This document shows, one piece after another, positions 9,227-16,398 of a DNA stretch of 36,434 nucleotides. This DNA comes from Mesorhizobium comanense (GTDB lineage: Bacteria; Pseudomonadota; Alphaproteobacteria; Rhizobiales; Rhizobiaceae): positions 1 to 36,434 of the forward strand of contig NZ_SCNN01000038.1 in assembly GCF_005503535.1 (NCBI RefSeq), given 5' to 3'. The notes under the pieces are model-generated. The model saw only the letters and a program-made list of their open reading frames with translations, was not told where the DNA came from and did no database searches. Position 1 is the stretch's first letter. Every line of letters starts with the position of its first letter. Both the position numbers and the translations under genes were made by a program.

Positions 9227-9676
9227 ATGAATGCGGACCTGATCATCTCGCTCGCGCCCATCGGTTCCGTCGTCGAATGGTCCGACGGAGCCCCCCGTCC
9301 CCCAGAGCACCACGTCGCGACGCTCTATCACTGGAATCACAACAACGGCGCCGGTCTTCTCGTCCGCAAATGCGGCGAGACTGGTCCGGATCATCCCGGC
9401 GCCCAGCCCTTTTTTATGCTCCGCTGTGAGGACGACCTTCGCACGTTTTCCGTCGGCCTTACCTATCGTTTCCGAATTGCCTCCCGCCCGAAGATCGGAT
9501 CGATCCGGATCTTCGAGCGGGACGATCCCGCCGCCCTGATGCTTCATCTTGCCGATGACTGGGACGCCGCCCGCGCCTGGCTCACCGACAACACCGCCTT
9601 GTCCGACGCATTCACGGTTGAAGTCACGGCCGACGAGCTGGCGGCTGATCATGTCGAGGGGAGGACGGCGGCATGA
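9227..9676 (+). CDS. Hypothetical protein, first gene of a four-gene operon
   Basis: 149 residues, not recognised. The sequence is mixed alpha/beta with many Trp, His and Arg residues (YHWNHNNGAG near residue 32) and no signal peptide. GCAGGAG six bases before the ATG at 9227 decides this start over an upstream in-frame GTG at 9194, which falls in the hairpin. Its stop overlaps the next start as ATGA, so it is translationally coupled to the DUF7007 gene and the two small genes behind it. The four probably work together or are at least co-expressed. Confidence 0.75.
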   Translation: MNADLIISLAPIGSVVEWSDGAPRPPEHHVATLYHWNHNNGAGLLVRKCGETGPDHPGAQPFFMLRCEDDLRTFSVGLTYRFRIASRPKIGSIRIFERDDPAALMLHLADDWDAARAWLTDNTALSDAFTVEVTADELAADHVEGRTAA

Positions 9677-10563
9677 ACCCGATCGATCTTCCCGACGATT
9701 CTGCTTCGGCCCTTGAGGATACAGGGGTCGAGTTCGGCTCCAGCAGTGAGGGCTTTCCGGTCGCCCGACTGGGCGATCTCCTGCTCGCCATGCTGCCACG
9801 CTCGACCGGCGGCGGGTTCCTCGCCAGCGCATGGCGCCTGGCACGACCGCTATCGACGTTGCGGCGCGAGGATTTCTACGAACACGACGGCGAACTTGCC
9901 AATCCGGCCGCATTCCGGGCGCGTGTTCTGGAAACCGCGCAGCATAGGCGCGAATTGTCGAGGCTTCAGCGTCTCCAGACCAGGATGGTCTGCAGCACGC
10001 CATGGGGGTCTTCACAGCTTGCGACGATCTATGCCGAGGGCATCGCCGCGCACATGACCGCCGGACATGGCGGCTTTCGCCTCTCGGCCGAGCGAAACAA
10101 GCGGATCATTCCGTCTCTTCGGATCGGTTCGGGTTGGTACGAGGAGGATGAAGCCTGGGCGATTGTCGCCCTCACCTTCCCCGAGCTGTTTACGAGCTAC
10201 GAGCGCGCGCTCGCGGATCGCACGATCCGGGACAAATGGCCGGACGAATGGGAGGCGATCTTCGGACGTCCGCTTCAGCCAGGAGAATCGAGCGGCAAGG
10301 ACCGCCGAGACTTCGAGCACCGTCATGACGGCGACTGGATCGTCGCGTTGGCGATCACCTCCGGCCATCATCCTGGCATGGTCGAAGTGGTGGCCATCCT
10401 CGGCGGTCGACGTGGCGCCAATACCATGGAGCGGCGGTTCCTGGTGCCGAAGCCTGAATACGAAGGACGCGGACCGTTCGGCTTCGTCATCGATGAGGGG
10501 CGTCATGCCGCCTATGATGGCCCGTCGTCCTTCGTCGGATGGGAGCGGAGGAAAGCGTCATGA
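9673..10563 (+). CDS. DUF7007-type plasmid protein
   Basis: 296 residues. The central part (GHGGFRLSAERN at about 135-146, then GSGWYEEDEAWAIVALTFPELF) matches what I recall of the DUF7007 family found on rhizobial plasmids; biochemical function is unknown. No membrane segment or catalytic signature is evident. It starts inside the preceding stop (ATGA, 9673-9676) and ends inside the next start (ATGA, 10560-10563), showing a tightly coupled operon. The family assignment rests on memory of conserved motifs rather than a search. Confidence 0.75.
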   Translation: MNPIDLPDDSASALEDTGVEFGSSSEGFPVARLGDLLLAMLPRSTGGGFLASAWRLARPLSTLRREDFYEHDGELANPAAFRARVLETAQHRRELSRLQRLQTRMVCSTPWGSSQLATIYAEGIAAHMTAGHGGFRLSAERNKRIIPSLRIGSGWYEEDEAWAIVALTFPELFTSYERALADRTIRDKWPDEWEAIFGRPLQPGESSGKDRRDFEHRHDGDWIVALAITSGHHPGMVEVVAILGGRRGANTMERRFLVPKPEYEGRGPFGFVIDEGRHAAYDGPSSFVGWERRKAS

Positions 10564-10883
10564 ACTTGCTTTCCGATTGCCGCTCGCTCCTGTCCCGCAT
10601 GGAAGAGGCACGCCGGCAGACACAGCACCAGCTCGACCTGATCGACCGGCAGATTATCCGTCGGATGACAGCGGTCATTCCGCACCCGCATCCGCGCCGG
10701 CGCTCCTATCGGCGAGGCCAGCCGCCGGAGCCCGGAGCCTTCCTCGCCCGGTATCGCGCCAACCTCGCCGCGATCACGGCCGAGCGGCAGCAGGAGATCG
10801 ATGCGCTATCGCGCAAGCTCGCCCGGCAGGACCGGGCAATCGCGGCACTGCGCGAGCGACCCGGCGGGCGGACATCGCCATGA
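10560..10883 (+). CDS. Small coiled-coil protein
   Basis: 107 residues, family not recognised. Both ends are predicted helical with heptad-like patterns (residues 8-40 and 70-100), joined by a basic, Pro/Arg-rich linker (HPHPRRRSYRRG). That suggests a dimerising protein that may touch nucleic acid. It is coupled by ATGA overlaps to the DUF7007 gene upstream and to the zinc-finger gene downstream, which makes its reading frame reliable despite its size. Confidence 0.65.
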   Translation: MNLLSDCRSLLSRMEEARRQTQHQLDLIDRQIIRRMTAVIPHPHPRRRSYRRGQPPEPGAFLARYRANLAAITAERQQEIDALSRKLARQDRAIAALRERPGGRTSP

Positions 10884-11083
10884 TTTTCTCCCGCGACCGC
10901 TGCGGCGAAACCCGGCCGGACCATCCGGTCACCCGCGTCCCCTGCCCTACCTGCATGGTTGGCGTCGGAAGGTGGTGTTGCCGGCCGTCCGAGCATCGCG
11001 CCGCCGGCCCTCGCACTGCGTTCCGGCCCGATCGTCGTCAGGTATCTGGTTCGACCGGACCGGACACGACCATGCGTGGCTGA
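10880..11083 (+). CDS. Small zinc-finger-like protein
   Basis: 67 residues. The pattern CPTC near residue 22, then CC and a PSEHRAAGPR segment with Arg/His, resembles the short phage/plasmid zinc-finger domain in which CxxC, a later Cys and a His-Arg-Ala helix bind one zinc and contact DNA. It is the last gene of the ATGA-coupled operon starting at 9227. The final 20 residues are Gly/Thr/Arg-rich and may be disordered. Zinc binding is inferred from the cysteines only. Confidence 0.6.
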   Translation: MIFSRDRCGETRPDHPVTRVPCPTCMVGVGRWCCRPSEHRAAGPRTAFRPDRRQVSGSTGPDTTMRG

Positions 11084-11443
11084 TCGGCGCATGAGGGTGT
11101 GAGTGTGCGGACGCTCTTGACCGTCGATTACCTTTCGGTTCCAGCGATGAGCCAACCCCTTGCCGGAGCACCCTTCGGTTCAGCACGGTCGTAATCCGGC
11201 GGCCGGTCGTTTCAAGGCCGCTGCGCGCCGCGTTGCGGCCGGTTCACCCTCCCTTCGCAAGGCGAGCCCGCGTCCCGCGCAGGGGCTGTGCCCCCGCTTG
11301 TCCGCAAGCCCGCCTTTCGCGCTCAGGCGCCCCGGACCTATGAAAGCGACCGTCTGACCGCCGGCTTTTCTCGACCGCACCGAAGGGCGCTCCGGCAAGG
11401 GGTCGGCGCAAGCCTTCGGAAGAAACCGAAAAGGAAATCGAAA
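11084..11443 (+). promoter_or_regulatory. GC-rich leader with 24-bp inverted repeats
   Basis: No gene is visible in these 360 bases. Two 24-bp segments at 11156-11179 and 11379-11402 are inverted copies with one mismatch, so transcript or single strand could close a loop of about 200 nt. Inside lies hairpin GGGGC-TGT-GCCCC at 11282-11294, followed by CCCGCTTGTCC, as in the leader at 7220-7241 (there GGGCC-GTC-GGCCC). The hairpin keeps its pairing while its bases differ. A ribosome binding site AAAAGGAA precedes the next gene. Confidence 0.55.
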
Positions 11444-12028
11444 ATGGCCAAGTCAGCAACCTCCCGCCCGTCCGCCCGCGTCGTCCAGCTCCGCAAGGGT
11501 GCAACCCTCGAAATGGTCCGGCTCACCTGCCCGGATGCCGCCCAGGCGATGCGGATCGCCGAAAGCTTCGGGACCGCCGTCGTCGACGGCGACGGCGTGC
11601 GCGACACGCATGAACGCCTGATCCTCGAAACCGTCGATGCTCTATCCGAAGGCCTCGGTGAGCGCGCGATGCAGATCCACCTGCAACGCATCGTCGGAGC
11701 CTTCGTCGGATCCGCCCATGGCGCTGGCCAGTTCTACTCGCGCGCCGTGACCGAAGCCCGCGATGCCACGGCCAAGGCCGCCAGCGATGCCCGTGACGAC
11801 GACCGCGATGGCATTGTCGGTTACGACAGTTCCGCCCAGCGCAAGCGGGAATTTGCCGCCGACATGGGTATCCAGGCATTCTCGCTCCGCATGGCCGCCG
11901 AAGGCGCGGTTGCGGCCTACGAACACGCTGTCGGGGAAGCCTGGAAGCCCTTCGATCGCCCGATCGACAATCCTGGTCAGACCCTCGACCGCAAAGCGGC
12001 CGAAGCGCAGATGGACGCGCTCGGTTGA
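11444..12028 (+). CDS. Hypothetical plasmid protein
   Basis: 194 residues, no recognised function. The N-terminus is basic, followed by an alpha-rich region with many Ala, Asp and Arg residues (DARDDDRDG near residue 120) and no signal peptide or membrane segment. AAGGAA ten bases before the ATG and the sharp change from leader to codon-biased sequence support the start. It stands alone between its own long structured leader and a perfect palindromic terminator. Proteins of this kind are found on rhizobial plasmids next to ParB-like and DUF736 genes, but I cannot name a family. Confidence 0.75.
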   Translation: MAKSATSRPSARVVQLRKGATLEMVRLTCPDAAQAMRIAESFGTAVVDGDGVRDTHERLILETVDALSEGLGERAMQIHLQRIVGAFVGSAHGAGQFYSRAVTEARDATAKAASDARDDDRDGIVGYDSSAQRKREFAADMGIQAFSLRMAAEGAVAAYEHAVGEAWKPFDRPIDNPGQTLDRKAAEAQMDALG

Positions 12029-12035
12029 GCGATCA

Positions 12036-12055
12036 GGTGGGGCCGCGGCCCCACC
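12036..12055. terminator. Perfect 20-bp palindrome between convergent genes
   Basis: A perfect GC-rich palindrome starting GGTGGGGCC lies 8 bases after the stop of the + gene and 11 bases before the 3' end of the minus-strand toxin gene. It can fold in either transcript and probably acts as a bidirectional terminator. T runs on either side are short. Confidence 0.6.
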
Positions 12056-12065
12056 ATTTCCGTTG

Positions 12066-12539
12066 CTACCGGGGCCTATTGGCCCTTGGACTCAGCGGAA
12101 ACTTGGCCGGGTCATCGGTCCATGGATCGAAAATTGCCGCGCCCGAGTGGCGCGTGTCTTTCACGTTGCGCGTGACGAGATAGAGCTCGTATTCGATCGC
12201 GGTCGCTGCCAGCATCGTATCGATCACGGGCGGTGGATGCCCAGTGTCCTTTTTGACTTCTCCCGAAATGCGTCCCCACAACCGCACGGCCTCGTCGCGC
12301 AGGGAAAGCACACGATCGCCAAACCGATCCGCAAGAGCGTCCCGCGACGCGATATAGCGCGAGCGGTCGGGATGGTCGTTTGGCAGGTTATGAATTCCCT
12401 TGTCATACTCGGCGAGTGTCAGGATGCTGAGATAGAAAGTCTCTTCGTCTTGACCAGTCGCCCATGCTTTTACGGAGGGAGCGCCCTGCGGGTTGGTCAG
12501 CGCGGCCACCACATTGGTATCGAGCAGCCATCCCCTCAC
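12066..12539 (-). CDS. vapC: VapC-type PIN-domain toxin
   Basis: 157 residues with a complete PIN ribonuclease domain. The acidic metal-binding residues are visible at D7 (LLDTNVV), E44 (LAEYDKG), D107 (VIDTMLAA) and N125/D128 (TRNVKD). VapC toxins cleave tRNA or rRNA when released from their antitoxin. The gene starts inside the stop of the upstream Phd-like antitoxin (4-bp ATGA overlap on the minus strand), the usual antitoxin-first order. The pair is opposite in direction to all neighbouring backbone genes, suggesting a separate insertion that stabilises the plasmid by post-segregational killing. The C-terminal 15 residues are basic and Pro-rich. Confidence 0.92.
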   Translation of the reverse strand: MRGWLLDTNVVAALTNPQGAPSVKAWATGQDEETFYLSILTLAEYDKGIHNLPNDHPDRSRYIASRDALADRFGDRVLSLRDEAVRLWGRISGEVKKDTGHPPPVIDTMLAATAIEYELYLVTRNVKDTRHSGAAIFDPWTDDPAKFPLSPRANRPR

Positions 12540-12838
12540 AGCTCGACATCCCGGCCAAGGTCGTCGTCGCGTTCAAGATCCAGGCCCCCGAGATGCAACG
12601 CCTCCATGAAGTTGACGAACGGTACGCGTGGCGTAGCCGGTGTCAGGCGCTCGAATTCTTCGACGCTCATGATGACAACCGCATCATGTCCCCGAACGGT
12701 TACGCGTTGGGGACCGTCCTCACGGGCATGCCGGACAACCTCGCTGAAGCGCGCTTTCGCGTCCTCGAGTTTCCACCGCCCGCTCATTGTCGGGTTCACT
12801 GATCTGTTCGTACCTGAAAGTTGTGTTTGCTTGCCCAT
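12536..12838 (-). CDS. Phd/YefM-type antitoxin
   Basis: About 100 residues. The segment WKLEDAKARFSEVVRHA followed by QRVTVRGHDAVVIMSVEEFERL is the typical Phd/YefM DNA-binding and dimerisation fold, and the C-terminal acidic part is the likely toxin-neutralising arm. The ATG at 12838 has AGGTGG upstream. A GTG at 12847 and a Met at 12787, where homology to the family begins, are alternatives. Upstream on the minus strand, TATATAT at about 12863-12870 is a possible -10, and the adjacent direct repeat CTGAC-CAT-CTGAC could be the autoregulatory operator. It overlaps vapC by 4 bases. Confidence 0.88.
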   Translation of the reverse strand: MGKQTQLSGTNRSVNPTMSGRWKLEDAKARFSEVVRHAREDGPQRVTVRGHDAVVIMSVEEFERLTPATPRVPFVNFMEALHLGGLDLERDDDLGRDVEL

Positions 12839-12847
12839 TCGTTCCAC

Positions 12848-13100
12848 CTAGTCAGATGGTCAGATATATAGCATGTCCTTCGTTCCGACACCAGATCGAA
12901 CCTGAAAAGGAAAGAAGAAAGGCGAGCGCCAGGCGACCCGTCCGGCTTCGGTCCTGCCGGAGCCGGGAACCCGCGCAAGGGCTTCGCCCTCCTCCACTTC
13001 GTTCCGGCGCTTAGCGTGCGCCGTGCCCCTATGGCTCCGGCTTCCGGACCGCCGTGACGGGGTCGCGATAGGCGCGACCTCTCGAACGGAGGTAAGGAAA
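12848..13100 (+). promoter_or_regulatory. Hairpin leader of ardC
   Basis: It contains hairpin AGGGC-TTC-GCCCT (12978-12990), immediately followed by the 18-mer CCTCCACTTCGTTCCGGC (12991-13008). That 18-mer recurs exactly at 17217-17234 in the DUF736 leader. A second hairpin GGTCGCG-ATAGG-CGCGACC lies at 13061-13079, and the DUF736 leader has the same stem with loop ATGGA. A strong GGAGG ribosome binding site follows. The promoter of the minus-strand TA operon lies at the left end. Confidence 0.6.
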
Positions 13101-14027
13101 ATGAGGAAAAAGACCGAAGCGCAGCGCGTCGACATCTACACGCGCATCACCGACAGGATCGTCGAAGATCTCTCGAAGGGGGTCCGCCCATGGGTGCAGC
13201 CGTGGTGCGCGTCCAACATGGAAGGCAGGATCACCCGTCCCTTGCGGCACAACGGCCTTCCTTATAGCGGCATGAACGTCCTGCTCTTGTGGTCGGAGGG
13301 CATCGCGCGAGGGTTCTCCTCGCCGATGTGGATGACGTTCAAACAGGCGTTGGAGCTTGGCGCAGCCGTGCGCAAGGGCGAGTCCGGCGCGACCGTGGTC
13401 TTCGCCAGTCGCTTCAGCAAGTCCGAATCCGATGGTCATGGCGGTGAGATCGAGCGCGAAATCCCCTTCCTCAAGGCGTATACCGTCTTCAACGTTGCGC
13501 AAATTGACGGCTTGCCCGACCGGTACCACCACGCCGCAGCGCCAATTACCGATCCCGTCGAGCGGATCGAGCATGCCGATCGGTTCTTCCGCAACACCGG
13601 CGCGCATATCCGCCATGGCGGCGACCGGGCCTTCTTCAGCCCTGCGTCCGACCACATACAGATGCCAGTTGTCGAAAGTTTCAAGGATGCGGCCTCCTAC
13701 GTGGCAACCGTGAGCCATGAGGCCACCCACTGGACGGCGCCGGCGCATCGCGTCGGCCGCGATCTCAGCCGCTACAGCAAGGATCGCAGCGAACGCGCCC
13801 GCGAAGAACTGATCGCTGAACTCGGCAGTTGCTTCCTCTGCGCCGATCTCGGCATCGTGCCCGAACTGGAGCCGCGCCCGGATCACGCATCCTACCTTCA
13901 GTCGTGGCTGCAGGTGCTCTCCGACGACAAGCGGGCGATCTTCGCTGCCGCCGCGCACGCTCAGCGCGCCGTCGCCTACCTTCACAGCCTGCAGCCGGCC
14001 GCGGCCGAAGAGCGGGAGGCAGCATAA
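13101..14027 (+). CDS. ardC: ArdC-type antirestriction protein
   Basis: 308 residues. The N-terminal half (about 5-130) is the ssDNA-binding ArdC domain, with the usual RPWVQPW and PYSGMNVLLLW motifs. The C-terminal half is a zincin-like metallopeptidase domain with HEATH at 206-210 and a downstream glutamate in EELIAE at 235-240 as third ligand. ArdC proteins protect incoming single-stranded plasmid DNA from host nucleases or restriction during conjugation. GGAGG 13 bases and AAGGAA just before the ATG support the start; the open frame upstream belongs to the leader. The stop overlaps the next start by one base, making a three-gene operon. Confidence 0.95.
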   Translation: MRKKTEAQRVDIYTRITDRIVEDLSKGVRPWVQPWCASNMEGRITRPLRHNGLPYSGMNVLLLWSEGIARGFSSPMWMTFKQALELGAAVRKGESGATVVFASRFSKSESDGHGGEIEREIPFLKAYTVFNVAQIDGLPDRYHHAAAPITDPVERIEHADRFFRNTGAHIRHGGDRAFFSPASDHIQMPVVESFKDAASYVATVSHEATHWTAPAHRVGRDLSRYSKDRSERAREELIAELGSCFLCADLGIVPELEPRPDHASYLQSWLQVLSDDKRAIFAAAAHAQRAVAYLHSLQPAAAEEREAA

Positions 14028-14575
14028 TGGCTCCCCTCCCCGCAAACCGCCTTCTGATCCTCGCCTGCTCGGCGACGAAGCGCGACGGCCCGGCCTATAT
14101 GCCGGCCATCGAACGCTATGACGGCCCCCTATGGCAGACGCTGCGATCGGTGGACCCGCGTGGAGAGAAGGCGAAGGTCGCCTTTCTTTCCGCGCGCTTG
14201 GGGTTCCGTGCCGCATCCACGCCGATCGAAATCTACGACGCGCGCATGACCCCGGCGATCGCGGCCGAGATTAAGGCGGGCGATCTCGGAACGCGGTGGC
14301 CGAAGCAGAAGACCCAGCGCCGCGTCATCGCCTCCGGCGAGCATCCCGGAATGCACATCGCGACGCTGACGGGCTATGGGCGCATTCCCTTCTCGGATAT
14401 CGCCCTCGTCGGCGGCCATCTTTATCTCGATGTCATGCGTCATCTCATCGATCTGTTCCGCGAGCGCGGACATATCGTCGGCGATGGGAGGATCACCGAG
14501 ATCAACGGCTCCATCGGCATCATGCGGCGGGATCTTCGCCGCTGGCTTGACCGCGAATTCGCGGAGGGACGCTGA
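14027..14575 (+). CDS. DUF6884/YaaA-like protein
   Basis: 182 residues. The opening (LLILACSATKRDGPAYMPAIERYDGPLW) and the following VAFLSARLGF resemble DUF6884-type proteins, which share a fold with YaaA and are common on phages and plasmids. The conserved Cys-Ser-Ala-Thr-Lys near residue 14 is the probable functional site, but its reaction is unknown. Start and end overlap neighbours by single bases (TAATG at 14025-14029, TGATG at 14573-14577), so translation is coupled to ardC and to the PP-loop gene. A link to nucleic-acid modification or anti-defence is suggested by context only. Confidence 0.7.
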   Translation: MAPLPANRLLILACSATKRDGPAYMPAIERYDGPLWQTLRSVDPRGEKAKVAFLSARLGFRAASTPIEIYDARMTPAIAAEIKAGDLGTRWPKQKTQRRVIASGEHPGMHIATLTGYGRIPFSDIALVGGHLYLDVMRHLIDLFRERGHIVGDGRITEINGSIGIMRRDLRRWLDREFAEGR

Positions 14576-15518
14576 TGCTCAACGCTCCGCCTGTTTTCGA
14601 GCCGGTGGGGGGAAACCCCTCCGCCATTCGCCTTCGCGCGCTGAGCCTTGGCGCTGGGGTGCAATCCACGACCCTCGCTTTGATGGCCGCCCACGGTGAG
14701 ATCGGTCCGATGCCCGATTGTGCGATCTTCGCCGACACGGGCTGGGAGCCACAGGCTGTCTATGATCATCTCGAATGGCTCATGTCCGGCAACGTGTTGC
14801 CGTTTCCCGTGCATATCGTCTCCGCCGGCAATATTCGTGACGACCTGATCGGCGCCGGCGACGGCAAACGCTGGGCGTCGATCCCGGCCTTCGCAAAGAC
14901 GGTAACGCCCGTCGGTGCGGCTGTCCCGGTCTACGACGAGGACGATGACGGAGAGCTGATCGAAATCGGCACACGCGCAACAGCCCGCGAGACCGTGTCG
15001 ATCGGCATGATCCGCAGGCAGTGCACCACGGACTATAAAATCGTCCCGATCCGACGAAGGGTCCGAGAGCTTGCCGGCCTCGCCCGCAAGCGTTCCCCTG
15101 ACCATGCCGTGGTGGAGCAATGGATCGGCATCAGCTGCGACGAGATCGTCCGGGCGAAGCCCAGCTTCGAGCCTGGCAGGTCAAGCGCTTTCCGTTGATC
15201 GAAAAGCGCATGAGCCGACGGGATTGTCTCGCCTGGCTGCGCCGGCACAGCTATCCTGATCCCCCAAAGAGCGCCTGCGTGGGGTGCCCGTTTCATGACA
15301 ACGCGCGCTGGCGCTTCATGCGTGACCACGATTTTGCGGCGTGGGCCGACGCCATTGAGGTCGACCAGGCGCTACGCAATGGCATCAGCGGTATTCGCGG
15401 TGAGGTTTTTTTGCATCGCTCGTGCGTGCCGCTGGACGAGGCCGATCTCTCGACGGCGTCAGATCGCGGACAGCTCGACCTCTGGCCGAACGAATGCGAG
15501 GGGATGTGCGGTGTCTGA
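14575..15518 (+). pseudogene. PP-loop/PAPS-reductase-like protein, frameshifted
   Basis: The first 199 codons give a PP-loop adenine-nucleotide alpha-hydrolase: SLGAGVQST at 24-32 and CTTDYKIVPIRR further on, ending WIGISCDEIVRAKPS. The matching C-terminal half continues in another frame with WQVKRFPLIEKRMSRRDCLAWL and the CxxC motif SACVGCPFH. Adding one G after the GAG codon at 15169-15171 restores a continuous KPSFEAWQVKRFPL, so one base has been lost. The product as it stands ends at 15198. A sequencing error or programmed frameshift cannot be excluded, although no slippery run is visible. Family members on plasmids and phages activate or reduce substrates through an adenylate; the substrate here is unknown. 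Confidence 0.85.
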
Positions 15519-16005
15519 CGACCCCCGTGAAAATCGGGGCCGCCGCTCCTGGTACGCCCCCAGACGCAACGGCCCCACTCCGCGACCACTCCCGGTCTTT
15601 CAGCGAACCGGGAGCGAGTGAAAGCTTAGCCACTCGCGATAGCTGCGGCTTTCATGAAAGTGCCAGGATATCGAAATCCTGCCATGAAATTCCAACGTCT
15701 TCGGTATCAGCCGGTGCCTGCGGTAGGGAGCCGCCCTCAACAGAGCACGGAGCGCTGCCGCGGGGGCAGTCGGTCCCGCCTCCTCTTCGAGCCGCTACGC
15801 TGAGGCTCCTGCGGCTGCCCTGTTTCCCGCGCCGGCGCGTCGAGAATTCCCGAAATCCCGGCCTCCGGCCGTCGCTATGCTCATTTCTCCGATGCTCTTC
15901 ATCTCTCCAGATCTCGTCTAGCCCGCGTCGCGGCGCGTCGGCGAGATTGAGGTCCGGCCGCCGCCGGACCCGTACTTCCCGTCCCTCGTCCTGAAAGGAA
16001 AATCG
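15519..16005 (+). promoter_or_regulatory. Long structured leader, no gene seen
   Basis: 487 bases of GC-rich sequence without a credible gene. Structures: CAGGAT-ATCGAA-ATCCTG hairpin near 15662-15681; an AT-clamped element at 15852-15887, where GAAAT pairs with ATTTC around hairpin GGCC-TCC-GGCC; and GGTCCGGC-CGCC-GCCGGACC at 15951-15970. The last lies 35 bases before the next start, corresponding to the GGTC...GACC hairpins in front of ardC and DUF736. CTGAAAGGAAAA is the ribosome binding site. Confidence 0.5.
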
Positions 16006-16398
16006 ATGACCAAACTGCATCCCCTCACCCAAACAGAGCACGATGCCATTTGCGATTATGCCCTGGAGCATGGGCGGTACTGGTAAGCCAGTCTGCGCGA
16101 TTACTGGATGAACGCGCGAACCACAGGCGTCATGCAGGCGCTGCGAAACAGCCATGGCCCGAGCTGGTTGGTTTCGTTTTCACTGACGCGGGATGAATCT
16201 TCGGCAGGACCAATCCGTGCAATATCTGTCACCGCGGGCAATGGCGACATCTTCGAAGCGACCATGATGGGAGCCGATGATCCCTGGACGATCACCTACC
16301 CCGAAGGGCAAGACCGATTTTACGGAACCGAACTCGAGGTCCGCGCGCACATCAGGCAGCTCATCCTGTCTCGTGCGGCCGCAAAGGTCGCGCCGTAA
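16006..16398 (+). pseudogene. Small hypothetical gene with in-frame stop
   Basis: A good ribosome binding site (GAAAGGAAAA) precedes the ATG at 16006. The reading gives 26 codons (MTKLHPLTQTEHDAICDYAL...), then TAA at 16084-16086. The same frame continues without a further stop for 103 codons, with clear coding character, to 16398. The natural reading is one gene of about 130 codons with a nonsense mutation. A downstream restart at the ATG 16108 would give 96 residues but has no ribosome binding site. Family not recognised. It lies next to the frameshifted PP-loop gene, so this part of the backbone looks to be decaying. Confidence 0.65.

Noticed and set aside
11763..12851. 362-codon + strand frame over the toxin-antitoxin pair
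   Set aside because: The minus strand encodes clear PIN and Phd domains; the + frame has low-complexity composition and no start signal.
13029..14216. 395-codon minus-strand frame opposite ardC
   Set aside because: Antisense shadow of ardC, whose HEATH motif and start are clear.
15662..15684. Second nic-like sequence ATCCTGCCA in a leader
   Set aside because: It is part of a symmetrical CAGGAT/ATCCTG hairpin, lacks the first T of TATCCTG on that strand, has no adjacent oriT-type inverted repeat, and is far from the mob genes.
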